Origin: Coniella vitis
Taxonomy: Eukaryota; Ascomycota; Sordariomycetes; Diaporthales; Schizoparmaceae
DNA length: 64,000 bases
Direction of reading: 5' to 3'
NCBI GenBank assembly: GCA_011317545.1
Contig: WUJK01000002.1
Location: 1,860,001-1,924,000 of the forward strand
In this document: piece after piece, positions 12,526 through 24,240 of the stretch
Position numbering within the stretch: the first letter of the stretch is position 1
Layout: each line of letters opens with the position of its first letter
Program-made: the position numbers and the translations under genes
The notes under the pieces: generated by a model
Told to the model about the DNA's origin: nothing
Databases searched by the model: none
Seen by the model: the letters and a program-made list of their open reading frames with translations, nothing else

Positions 12526-15500
12526 GGTCATTCATACTACATACCAGTAGGGTTTCTCAGGTCAGCTGTGCCTCATCAATCTCTCTCCCTTCTCGTGCAG
12601 GATTGCATAGTACCCTTGGTTTGCTTCAGATTGATGAACAGACACATAAACATAGGACATGGCCCCAGATGAAACGTAGTAGTAGTACTACTAACAAAGA
12701 GCCATACAGAAACGGTCCCTTTGTTTTCCCTGTTGTCGTTTCCCCTGAGCTGAGCCACAAAAAAAAGCAGGAACCGCCACAAAGAAACTCAAAAAAGAAG
12801 TTGTGGTCACCCCCAAAGTGAGGCTTGTCCTTTTAGCTGGTTTACTTGAGAACCCAAAACCCCTCTCCCAGATCAAGACCGTTTTGGTTCCTTGAGAATC
12901 TGCCATGTAATTCCCGGGGTGGGCTCGGCCAAGAACCAGTGAGAGCATGAGACATGCAAAAAGAAAGGAAAGAAATGCATACCACGGCTGACAACCGCCC
13001 TCGACTAATTAATAAGTAGAGTTTGGTTAAGCCTGGTAAGCAATAAGCTACTTGCTTGGCAAGGCAATGCTGAGAGAGAGGCGGGTGTGGGTGTATCAAA
13101 TTGCTGTTATATGTATATATATAAAAAAAAAAAAAACAAAGTGAACGAGGACAAGGACAAGGACATGGACACGAGGACAATGTCAAGATCCCCCCCCGTT
13201 TCAGCGGGCTTCTCCTCCAGAAGAGGGGCACAGGCTAAAACATCAAGTGATCTGGAGATGATGTCTGCTCGACCATTTGTTTTGATGGAATCCCACTGTA
13301 GGATTGCGCAGAAAAAGTGGGAAGGGTGGGTTGAAGGATGTGCCTTGCAGGTCGTATACGTTCTGATACTAGTAGTTACATAGCAAGTGCCAGAGTAATC
13401 CTGGCTATGGAAATTCCATATTGGGCCCATGGGTGATTGGCGGCTGGGGTGGCTGATGGGATGGTCCCTGTGGCTTGACTCCGCTGCCGGGCTGGGGTGG
13501 CTGGTGATCGGTCTACTAGTACTTAGCCAGGTAAGCATAGTATACTAGCCGATACTTGGGCAGCGCTACATACTTAGTGCTACTTAGTAGCCCGCGGTAC
13601 GGTGAACTGGAACTAGCTGCCCGCTGATGCTGCCCACTGTAGCATGAAGAGGAGGTGTGCCTAGCAATAGGGCAGGGCAGTGCATTGAATCCCAAGATTC
13701 CATCTCAAGGGCAACGAGCCAAACCGCCAATGCTTAGCCAAATCCGTAATTCATTAAAAAATAACCCAGTGCAAAAATAAAAAAAAATCAAGTGACACTG
13801 ACAATTGAAATGATCCAGTGTTTCAGATGACCTGCTCGCTTTCTCATCCCGCCTGTCCAGCTGTGTCTTGGATGCAATTGACTCGGAAAGTGAGGCTGCG
13901 GGCCCTGAAACAGAAACAAGCCCTGTACGATTGTGCCCTGGGATACCACTACATAGTACATAGTAAGTCCATAGGTTAGTGCCTGCTAACTACCTAGAGA
14001 CGCTGGAATGACAGCAAGATGACCCGCTACAAGGACAAAAAAGGCGGGGCACGAACTTGCCATTGGCAGCTTGCCGCAAGCCCTAGCACGCCAGTCACGC
14101 CAAAACGAGCTCAATCGGAAACCCGCCAGAAGGGAGAGAGACCCAACCAAGCCCGATCGTGCAGCGTCGTAACGGAAGGGGAACCGAAAAAGAAGGGGGA
14201 AAAAAAAAGGCTACTCCCGCAGCCAGATCGGCACCATTCTGATTTCTGGTGAACCCTGTGTGCCATCATTTGATACTATGATTGCCATAACAGGGTCGTC
14301 TTTGTTTCTATTCATTCGAGTGACTCACTCTCTTGTTCCAAGAACCAGAATATGTAGCCCCAATCCTTTTATTCCTCCTCCCCAGCCTCTCTCTCTCTGG
14401 ATTGTACCTTTTGTTGTTTCTTTCTTTCTTTCTCCTTTTCTTCCGTCTCGGATATCTCGCTTTCCATTATTTTGTTTGGCGGCAGTTGGCGGTCATCAGT
14501 AGCCCTGCTTTATGCCTAATCTGGCATCGAGATCTCAGCAGTCCGAGAACCCCTCTTTTTCCAGTCGAGGTTTTTATTTTTGGGATCAATTTCCCAGCAC
14601 ACGTCGATCGTAGAGATATATGCTCATCGGTCCCAAAAAAAAAAAAAAAAGCAGTCAACTGGCACTTGCAGCTTTGCCCAAGGGCACCCAATTGTACGTA
14701 ATCGCGCCCCAAGCGCCGGCGAGGGTAAAACAAATGGATTGATGGGAGAGGGCTTGCTGCCGGTGGGAAATCGGTGAGTATGGAAGAAGCTGTTTTGAAC
14801 AAGGAACCTCCCATGACAGAGAAACAGTAAGCTACTATGCAAAACAACTTTCAAGGTTCTCTCTCCAGGAAGTGTCTTCTGTGGCCCAGCTGGCCCATCT
14901 CTCCCCAACCAATTGCGCTTCTTAACGCCATGTCACAGACTATCCAACGGCCGTCCGACGGTCTTTCTTCGCTTTTGCCCAACCTAGCAACGCTCCAAGG
15001 CACCCTGATGTCCCCTTTTTTTAACCCCTAATGCGACAAAGACCCCTCACAACCTGTCGTCCCATCGCCTTGGAGCGATGCGGGACAGGGTCCCGTGGGG
15101 ATCACAGTCGTCGATCGTGTGATGGATGAGCTCGAGACTTGTTGCCGCAGACCCAAGAAGAGGAGGAAGAAGAAGCATTGCCGCCTTGCGAGGAAGCCTA
15201 CATAGTCTAAGCAAAGAAAAGCCGCCCGCCTGCCGGCCTGTTGTTGTTGTTGTTGTTGTTATACATAGTATATGGTATTTAAAACGCACCCCCAAGGCTC
15301 TGGGTTGGCCCCCAAAGCTTTGTGGCGTTCCATCTCTCGAGAGCCGTGTGACGCTTGGCCAAGACGAAAGCAACGACGAATGGTGCCATATTACGAAAAT
15401 TGCACTCCTTTTTGCCTCTTTTGGTGCCTTGCCTGGTAGCCTGGGTAATAAGCTTTCCACCCCCCCCCCTTCGCTGTGATCGTCCCGTCAGAGCACGAAT

Positions 15501-16046
15501 CACCAGACATGTTGGCTCCTCACCTTAACGATACATGACATTACTCGAGTGCGGGCCATGGCATGGCTATGAAATAAAAGGATGTACAGATAGTAAAGCT
15601 CTGCATACTGTCAGTATGGGCAACACATACATACATACAGAAGAAAATTGTACAATCGCACAAAAGGGGGCGTGTATGTAGAAAAGAGGGCCCGGGGCCC
15701 GGGGGGGGGAGAGAGAGAGAGAGAGAAGGAGCGGCATAGCGCGCACGGTCCATCGCAGGCCCCAATCAAATCCGTTCACACGAGTCCCCCCCCGTTCGTT
15801 CGTCAGCGTCGGGCGTCTCAGATATTTCTGTGCTGTGCTATTATGTGGTACTCATGTTTTGATTTGAATCGACCATCCATTCTGAAAGCATGGGCTTGGA
15901 CCCTTTTTTGGCTTCACGGTGGAAGAAGAAGACGAAGAAAGATAAAAAAAAAAACGCCTAGAAAGGCCGCTTCAGGATAGAAACTGGTCCCGTCAATCAG
16001 TAAACGCACACCATCCTGTGTATTCCGTCATTTCATCAGCGTGACT

Positions 16047-16089
16047 GTGAATACTGTTACTTTTGTACCCCATATGAAACAGTATTCAC
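16047..16089. other. Perfect 12-bp inverted repeat with 19-nt loop
   Basis: The left arm GTGAATACTGTT (16047-16058) is exactly complementary to AACAGTATTCAC (16078-16089). Three further pairs (ACT at 16044-16046 with AGT at 16093-16095) form if three bases are bulged. It could be a small-RNA hairpin, a rho-independent-like fold or a bipartite protein-binding site; nothing in the sequence decides between these. Confidence 0.6.
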
Positions 16090-18142
16090 CACAGTGTAGA
16101 CGGTACTTTTAAGAAGGAACCAAAAGGAAAAAGAAAAAAGAAAAAAAAAAAAGCACGCCTTGTATGATGGCATGTTTCTTAGTATCTTGTTACGTGATAT
16201 GACCCCATCTGTGCGTTTGATGTTGCTAGCGAAGCCTTGGTCCCAAGCTCAGCCCCGAGCTCAGCGCCGGCATGGCATTCCGCTACGGCGCCGCGGCACA
16301 GCACAGCACAGCACAGCGGCATGCAGAAGCTGCCTGCCAGCCTGCCAATAGAAGCAGATGACCTGACTAATAAATAAGTAGAGTCATGGGAAAATCACAC
16401 CTCCCCGCTTCTCCTCACCTCCCCCAACCCCACATCCCTGTTGGCCTAATGTATGTACCCTGAAGGTCGTAGTGGGAAAGAAAGGAAGCCCTAGAGAAAA
16501 ATAAAATGTCCGAATATGCGGAGTGCAGCAAGTAGTGCCTTTTTTTTCCTTTCTTTTTTTCTTTTTTTTCTTTTTCTTTTTCTTTTTTTTTTTCCCCATT
16601 CGGACTGGGACTGGCAACTCTGGATTTCCCCGGATTTTAACTATTACTACCTACGATCGGAAGCCTTGTCTACTCGCTCCTTGTGTAATCGAGAGTCACA
16701 CAGAAGGAAAGAAAAATAGAGGAAGAGAACCAGAAAAGAAATCGACAACAGCAATCATAATAGTAATAATAACAACAAAATAAAGAATACGAAGTTGAAC
16801 TTTGGCTGTCTTGAGCGCAAGACAGACAGATCCCTAAGCACCATGCATTGCCGATTCGTTCTTCTTTTTTCTCCCCTTTTCTTTTCTTTCCTGCCTCTCC
16901 TTTGCTTGCGTAGCATAATCCATCGTCTACATACATACATGGTATGAATGTGAGAGAGCTAAAGAAAGTATCTATAAAAAAGAAGAAGAAAAAAGAAATA
17001 AAAGCAGGGACAAGACAAGACGGTAATGCTGATCCAGACACTTGGGTCAAGGCCACACGCCACGCCACGCCATCAATGGCACGCCCCGTCCCAGATCCTC
17101 ACCAGCCATCATCCAGTCGAACCGGAAACTCTTCCTGCTCCCCAATTCAGCCCAGTAGAAGCAGAAAAAGAGAAGGAAGAAAAAAAAAAAACGCAGATCC
17201 CTTCCACTTCATCTCCAAATCTCGACGTTTTGTGCCTGGGTGCTAAGACCGAATTCAAAAAAGGAGGGGGTGTGTGTGTGCGTGTGGTGGTTTGCTGGAG
17301 AATGCTTGATTTTGAGCCGCTCGGTACGCTGGACTTGTCGACATCTTCACACACTATCTAGTGTATAGTAAGTAGATACCACATAGTAGTGGAGGTAGTA
17401 GAATGTCCGTGTCCTTTTCCCTCAAATCCCGACTACATAGTACTTTACCACTTTAACTCTTTGGGTTACATACAGCATGATACCAACATAGTAGTACTCA
17501 CACGTACATTTTGGCCACTGGCTCTGCTTCTAGGACCTTAAACCGGTTACACTCAAACTTCAACTCTTTCGCCGCTCTCTTATCACGCCATCCATCCACT
17601 GCCGCCCCTCCCCCCGATCCAAGACTTGGTCCGGGGGAAAAAAAAAGGGGGGGGGCCGCGCCAGATGGGGTGACAGACAGCCTAAAAAACAAAACCGTTA
17701 AAAAGATTGAGGAACAAAGAAAGATATATATATTTTTTTAACAAAAAATGCCTCGGTAGCTCGCGCCATTCTGGACCATGTTCTTTTTCGCTTGTTTTGA
17801 CAGCTTTCCCCAGATCCTCGGGGACACAAGGGGGGCGGACACGGGTCAACCACTTACGGACCAAAGACGGCACGGACTTTGATAACCCGAGCCAACTAAA
17901 AAAAAAAAGGGCCAATCCACACCCACCCACAGACCGCCCCCCCCCCTGGCCCCAAATCTTTCCCTAATTCTTTTTAGCTTGGGGGACTTTTTGAGAGCTT
18001 TTGTGCTCGGGCTTTTTACTATCAAGAGAGTTGACGGATGGGTTGGTTGCCGGTGTGGGGAAGGGTTGGGCGGGGGGGGGAGGGGGGCGATGTTGGTCAA
18101 CGTGACTCTTCACCTCGCTAGACTTGAGAGGGTGAAGTAGAA

Positions 18143-18192
<50 letters not shown>
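18143..18192 (+). repeat. Compound (GT)11(GA)n microsatellite
   Basis: Eleven GT units run directly into about fourteen GA units. Confidence 0.95.
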
Positions 18193-18199
<7 letters not shown>

Positions 18200-19428
18200 G
18201 TCCGATATAGGAAGGGAAAGGGTTTGTTTAGGTGTTTTGTCCTACGTCAGGTTTAGGAAAAGGAGTCATAATGATATTGTCAATTACATACCCTTATACT
18301 ATGAACTCTCGGACGGTTTGTCGGGGAACGCCTCTTTTTGAGAATTGACAAAACAAGCCGTCACTTTTGAGAGTGAGATTCTATCAAGGAAGAGTACGGT
18401 AAGGTCTTTTGATGAGGCGACGAAGGGAACACACGTAGTATCATAAGCACCATAGGGGATTATGGATCGCGGGTTTAATCATACATACAAGTTGCTTTCT
18501 ACACGTTACAGACATACACACAGGATACATTTCCCCATTCTCCTCCCTCTTTGTACCCAAATCTATTCTTGAGTAGCACACTGCCATGTAACCATGTATA
18601 GTAGACCTGCTTGTTGGTTGTGAAAACCTTCTTTTTGGTTGCCCTCGTCATTTCTTTTTTGCTTATTGAAGCATTCAGGAACTTGAGCCTGGGCTGCGGC
18701 CGGAAAACTGGTTTGAAAAGGCGAATAATAAGCAAGAAGTGGGGGGAATACTGTGACCTATCTTTAGTACAACCTTTTTTTTTTTCTAAAAAAAAAAATA
18801 TAGATTTGGTACTCGGAATCATTCACAGTACAGTACAGTAAGTACAGTATACTATAACCCGTTCTCCTCTTTCAGACACACATAAAATCAAACCCATCCA
18901 TCCACACAAAGTTCAAAGAAAAGAATACAAGAGAAGTTTCTCCAAAGTTCTCGTTATCAAACTACTATGTCACGTATTCAGTTCAATGTTCGGAAACTGT
19001 GAGAATGACGAGACGGGCATTGATATTATTATGTAAGACACGGCTCGGCCACTTACCCCCCCTCCTCTCCAAAAAAAGAGGGAAATGGATCGCGGTCTGG
19101 AACACCAGAAAAAAAAAAAAAAGAGCCCACAATCCAAACGTCGTCATACCAACGAAAACCTCACCCAAAAAATTGAAAATGTAGATCGTGACTCTTTTTT
19201 TTGCCTTTGGGGGGAGAAGGGTGGGGGGTTTTGGTTTTCCAGGCTGCTGAGTAAGTCATGGGCAAGGAAAGTCCTTCAATATGTGGGTGTTTTTTTCTTT
19301 CTTTTCTTCTTGGGGGGGTCTTCTCTGTAAATGGGAATTTTCCCGTCTTGCACCCCAATGTACGCATCACAAAGGTGTCACAGTAATAAATCTCTACATA
19401 GTAGTGCATTGATGAAAACCCATCAAAC

Positions 19429-19450
19429 AAAAAAAAAAAAAAAAAAAAAA
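19429..19450 (+). repeat. A22 homopolymer tract
   Basis: Twenty-two consecutive A, followed by GAATGGAGAAG. One of eight A/T runs of 22 nt or more in the window. Confidence 0.95.
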
Positions 19451-21376
19451 GAATGGAGAAGACTAGAAAATTCCTTTTTTTTTTTTTCCCCATGGGAGAC
19501 ATGGAATTTCAAGAATCGAAAAGAAATACCGTGATCGATCGATCATTTGCTGGGGCGTTTTCTAGTTCATCAATGTGACAAGTTGACTCATCCTTTTTTT
19601 TATGGATCAAAAAGAAGAAAAAAGGCAAGGCATGAATCTGTGATGCTCCACGTGCCTTGTTACTTATGCTATGCTAAACGGTAGCCTGGGCCGAGGGGGG
19701 GAGGGGGGGTTGAAGAATTTGGTAGAAATCGATCGTAGGTAGACGAGGAACCCCCCCCCCCAAGCAATACGAGTAAATGGAGACACGAACAATTCCATTC
19801 CAGTTTCTGATACTTGTCAAGCTTGGATCAATGTGTGCTTGAGGGACTTGAGCCACCCCCCTCCCACGTAATAATGAAAACGGAATATTCCAGAGAGATT
19901 GTCTCTCTCTCTCTCTATATATATAGATAAAATTGATTGATCTCGGCATGTATCACCACAGTGAGGGGACAAACCTGGCCAACAAAGACAACGTGCACAG
20001 TAGTTGTGACTGAAACTGTTCTCAATTTGAGACATGCGGGATCGCGTTTGAAGAGGCTATCCACATGGGAGGGAAAAAAGCAGATTGTCTTGGAACACAT
20101 GTGTGTGCATGTTGTGTGCAAAAGATGAACTGCTATACTGCCACCTTCTGTTTTCTTCCTCCTCTTCTTGCTCACCACTCTCAAAATGATGACCAGTTGG
20201 GTGTGTGTGCTTTGTATGTACTGTGAATAGTTTCAACCTTTTCACAAATCTCGATGAGGCAGTCAGTCCTTGGCAATCCGCATCCGTGACTGCAACGCTT
20301 CCCCGATGTCGGCCTTCGCGCAAGCCAAACTCCGTCTTTTCCCTATCGTGGTAGTAAGCCCCTTCAGCCCTGTGGACACACACACATACACACCCTTTTC
20401 TCAGGGAGGATAGGCGAGGGCCATGAAAGTGGGTTCGTGCCATGCCAACGGGAAACCACGTCACCCATTTTCCGCCCCGACCTTGGTTCCCCTGTCTGCC
20501 TGCTGCCACAGAACGGTGGGGTGCTTCATGATCGAAACACAAGAATAGCAGCTCAAGACAATCGTCATGATTGTGGTTTTTTGGCCCGCCCGCGCCGTTC
20601 CCCACCCCACTCCCAATATTCCACCATGGGTTGGCCGGTCGCTGCCGCTAATAGCCGATCATATTCTCTCAAGACACAGCAAAAAGCATGTAAAACAGGA
20701 GTCCACGTGGGGGAAAAAAAGACATCCCTTTGGAGCAAAGAGAGTAGTTGCATGTGAGGACAATAAAATCCCATTCTGAGTCAGATTCATCTCTTCTGTG
20801 CCTGTATGACGCCCTTCCATGCTCTGACGTTGAAAAAGCCATACCCAAAAACGAAGAAAAAATGAGGTGAGACAAATTTCAAAAATCCTTTCCCATTTCC
20901 CAGATGTAATAGACCCCCCTTTCCAAAAAATGAAATAAAAGAAATAATAACTTTTTAATAATGCTTTGCTCCGACTAATGCTCTTTTCTTTGTGGTACAG
21001 TAATCACATAGGAAACGTGACCAAGAAACAGTCCATCCCTTCCCGGAGTATAGTACCCGCCAATGACCCAAGATTGTATGGTATGATATGAGAGTGATGA
21101 GAGAAGGAGGCTAATGAAGTCTCCACAAAAGGGTACAGTGACCGAGAGAAGAACTGATGATCTGATGAAGCAATGGCGTGATGCAAGAATGTATGGAGAT
21201 TCTCGAGGCTATTCCCGAAGCCGACAATGGAAAGAAAAAAAGAGGATGTATTTGTGGGGTATCAAGGAAACGAGCCAAGTGCCAGGGGTTTGGCACCGGC
21301 TGCACAATGGAAAAAAAGGTGAATCCACTTCGGGGCCGAGTGGGCTCAAGAGTCATGAGCGCAAGTAAAGCCAAGT

Positions 21377-21835
21377 TTAATGCGATTGCCTCCGTGACGA
21401 CCGAGCGTTTTCGAAGGAGCTTGCGTAGGCCAGGAGTTCCCTCCGTGCGGCGCTCGAGATTTGTGCACCATCGCTGCTGGCAGACGAGGAGCTGCGCATG
21501 GAGCACAGGCTGGCGTGGGAGCTGGACGGGGAGAGGACTCGTTGTGGTGGTGCCACGGAGCCGTGACGGTGCGACGGCGACTGCGATGAGGACGACGACG
21601 AGTGGGCAAAGTCGTAGGCAGGCGGCAGGTAATAGCGGCCGGATGTGGGCGATGGCTTGGCAGCTGCGTTCCATGGGTAGACGGGCCCGTTGGCAAAGGC
21701 AGGTGAGTTGGGACCGGTGCTGGGCGATGAGGATTGCTCAAACTCTGCCAGTCGGCAGGATTCAGAGCAGTATGTGGTGCCGTCGGTCTGCTTGTCGCAG
21801 TTGAGGCAGTAGGAGTGGTCCCAGTCAAAAGACAT
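21377..21835 (-). CDS. Ecl1-like (life-span regulatory factor) zinc-binding protein
   Basis: Single-exon gene of 152 codons. The N-terminus, SFDWDHSYCLNCDKQ..YCSESCRLAEFE, carries CxxC at Cys10/Cys13 and CxxxC at Cys23/Cys27. This is the signature of the fungal ECL1/2/3 zinc-binding family, whose S. pombe members extend chronological lifespan under starvation. The middle is Ser/Pro-rich and likely disordered. The C-terminus (RRELLAYASSFENAR) also resembles the family's conserved tail. I chose the ATG at 21835 because the family begins a few residues before the first Cys and the context CCAACATG is good; the frame stays open upstream but has no ATG there. A (CA)17 repeat on the coding strand lies 66 nt upstream. 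It is the only well-supported gene in 43.5 kb, which suggests large flanking regulatory or UTR sequence (inference). Confidence 0.82.
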   Translation of the reverse strand: MSFDWDHSYCLNCDKQTDGTTYCSESCRLAEFEQSSSPSTGPNSPAFANGPVYPWNAAAKPSPTSGRYYLPPAYDFAHSSSSSSQSPSHRHGSVAPPQRVLSPSSSHASLCSMRSSSSASSDGAQISSAARRELLAYASSFENARSSRRQSH

Positions 21836-21898
21836 GTTGGCGGTTGTGTAGTTTGAAAAAGGGGCGGGCTGTGGCTCTCTCAAGAGGCTCTTTCTCTT

Positions 21899-21900
<2 letters not shown>

Positions 21901-21934
<34 letters not shown>
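21901..21934 (+). repeat. (GT)17 microsatellite in the Ecl1-like gene leader/promoter
   Basis: Seventeen perfect GT units, which read as (CA)17 on the strand of the Ecl1-like gene and end 66 nt before its start codon. The repeat therefore probably lies in the 5' UTR or core promoter. Confidence 0.95.
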
Positions 21935-21937
<3 letters not shown>

Positions 21938-23708
21938 CACTTGTCCGCTTGGCTTGACTATGCGCGGCCGTTGTTGTCGCTGCTGTATGGCAAAGGCTGG
22001 TTCGAGGCGAGGTCGAGTAGATGTCAGTTGAAGGAGCGGACGAAGACTGGCGGGTGGAGTAGGCTGTTGGTGGTCTCAATGACAGAGAGATGTGTGATAA
22101 AAGTTTGTATGGTGATGAGACAAGACAGGGAAACGGAGAGGGTCAAGAGAAGGCGAGGCGGTGGTGATATATGTTGCAGGCTGGAGAGAGGCTGTGGGTG
22201 CGGTTGGCAGTTGGCAGATGGCAGACTGGAGACCTGGGTCAGAGGAGCATTTGTAGGTGCCGTGGAGTCATGTCGATCAAAGAGAAAGCGTCCCAGCAAG
22301 GTGTGCCCAGGTGGGGACCAGGCAGCCCACAGCCCAGGCCGGGGAGGCCATGCCTGCTGCAGAAAGACACCTTGCCCCAACGGGAATAGCATGCGCCCAG
22401 TACGCAATCCTGGTCACTGGGGCAGGGGGGGAGGGGGGAGGGCAGGGGCGTGTGACTGGTGACTGGCACAGATTCCTTGGAAGGCGTGCCTGGGGGGAGG
22501 GGGGGTGTGGCGTGTGGAAAAAGTTTTCAAAGGCAGCAGCAACACCAGCAGCACCAGCTAGGTGGAGCCTACAGCACACCTGCAACTTGTGCCAAGGCCT
22601 CTGCTCACAGGGGGGGGGCCACCCAATGCAGGGCCTGTAGGGGGGCCACGGGGAGGGGTCAACTGCACACGCCCCCCCTGTGCAGAAAGGGTGCAGATAC
22701 TGGAGATTGACCAAGGTACCTTGATGGGGCCACCCTGGTACCAAGGCCAGGGGGGTGTCTGCAGCAGAACGAGCACGCACGTACTTACTATGTATTCTGG
22801 TAGTGGGGAAGGAAGGGTGCAGGGCCCCTAAATGCAGGAAAAGGATCCTGGAGTACCTGGATATCTGGGTACCTGGGTACATTGTGAAAGAGCCCCACTT
22901 TGCACTTTGCACCTGGGCAGCCCTCAGCAGGCTTGCAGCACAGCAGCGTGCACCTGGACCACCTATAGTGCAGTGGGAGCCTGTTCGACCCTAGTGGCTG
23001 CTGCACTTTGCGTCTTTGGCTGTCCCCATTCACAATCACATTCACAACCACAAAGCACACCCACCGCAGAGACACCCAGTCACCCGCCAGCACCGCTCTG
23101 GCTACACACTACATGGTACAAGGCAAAAGAGCACAGCAGGGACGGCAAGGGTGGCAGTTGCTGGCTGCGTGCTGCTAGCTGCTGCAAGCTAGGGCCACGC
23201 ACCAAGCACCAAGCAAAAACGCCGAGGCCACACCATTTCAGTGGCAGCGTCTGGCCCCATTGTTGGCTGATTTCTCCCGTCTTTGCGCTCTCTGCTGCCC
23301 GCGACAAGAGAGCCCAACAAAGAACAGCTGCAGCAGTCATCCTCTGGGCGGCTTGGCTGGTTCGGTGCGTGGTCTGACACGGCCTGCCCGCCCGCCCGCC
23401 GCCGCCGCCCACGACACACACAAGACGAGCCACGAAAGGAAACACAGCAAGCCCGGCGTTTAAGCTCTTGCTCTTTGCTCTCGCCCTCGCCCTCGCATGC
23501 ACCAGCCACCACGCCATTGCAACGCCATGCCATGCCTGTGCCTGTGCCTGTGCCCGTGTCCGTTTCTGGTCAGCAGGTGCGGTTGATGGCCAAGCCGTTG
23601 GTCGCATCTCTGGAGGGCGGGCGCTGCTGCTGCATTGCCGTTTTGCATCATGTATGTCTGTTCGGGGGTTGGCTTCTGCTACGGTTACGGTTACGGTTAC
23701 TATGGTTG

Positions 23709-23710
<2 letters not shown>

Positions 23711-23748
<38 letters not shown>
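23711..23748 (+). repeat. (GCT)12 trinucleotide repeat
   Basis: About twelve uninterrupted GCT units (CAG on the other strand), running into GCCGCGGCC. It lies 1.9 kb upstream of the Ecl1-like start and is not within a credible ORF. Confidence 0.95.
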
Positions 23749-23749
<1 letters not shown>

Positions 23750-24212
23750 GCGGCCGCTCTTGTTGTTGCTTCTCGTGCTTGTTATTTGCTGTAGAAGCGC
23801 ATCGCCTCCACCAGTAACCGACCAACAACAGCACATTGCATGGCAGCACTACTGCAAAAGATGATGCATTGGGAAAGCAAAGAGGCACAAGAACGACTGG
23901 GCTCCCGGTCCGTCCCCCACCATGTACCCTATTCTGCCCACTGTGTAGGACGACGTCGACTGTAAGAGTCCAGAGCAACTGCAGAGCACAAGATGCAAAT
24001 TGCCCCATTGCCTCTTCCAGCCTGGTGCTGCTGCTGCAACGGCAACGCGGTCCTGTCATGTCTCGAGGTCTCCCCAAAGAGTTGAGCTGGCAACACTCTA
24101 GACCGTGGTCCATGTCCTACCAGATCGGCACGACGAAACACAAGGCGTTGGACGATGGCTTCGATGGGGGAGTTGGTCGGGGTTTGCCAGAGGAGGATGA
24201 TCCTCTCTCTCG

Positions 24213-24240
24213 GTGTGTGTGTGTGTGTGTGTGTGTGTGT
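24213..24240 (+). repeat. (GT)14 microsatellite
   Basis: Fourteen perfect GT units. Confidence 0.95.

Larger units (their letters stand above)
9751..15300. other. Gene desert segment rich in poly-T and the TACTATGTA motif
   Basis: No supportable coding region. Contains T26 (10012-10037), T46 (11056-11101), T34 (12491-12524), a CA repeat near 10371-10387, (TTG)n at 15241-15260 and numerous G/C runs. Exact copies of the 9-bp motif TACTATGTA or its complement lie at 9754, 9968, 10643, 12076, 13950, 13957 and 15262. Confidence 0.6.
15301..21376. other. Gene desert segment downstream of the Ecl1-like gene
   Basis: No supportable coding region; its right-hand end is the 3' flank of the minus-strand Ecl1-like gene. 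Holds a GC-only stretch GGGCCCGGGGCCCGGGGG near 15688, a GCACA pentamer array (16296-16317), a perfect 12-bp hairpin (16047-16089), a mixed T/C tract (16540-16594), a compound (GT)11(GA)n repeat, an A22 tract and a (TC)n(TA)n tract (19901-19926). Motif copies at 17434 and 19395. Confidence 0.6.

Noticed and set aside
21178..21804. 208-codon plus-strand ORF across the Ecl1-like gene
   Set aside because: Antisense shadow with Arg/Trp/Ser-skewed composition; the minus strand carries a recognisable family signature.
22277..22912. 211-codon minus-strand ORF, Pro/His/Cys-rich
   Set aside because: Low complexity, starts at a non-ATG codon, no domain, overlapping open frames on both strands.
23680..23700. 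TACGGT tandem units resembling a telomeric repeat
   Set aside because: Only about three units, and the sequence differs from the fungal TTAGGG telomere repeat.
23283..23864. Long plus-strand ORF with poly-Leu, His and Ser
   Set aside because: Generated by the (GCT)12 repeat and GC-rich low complexity; open in several frames on both strands.
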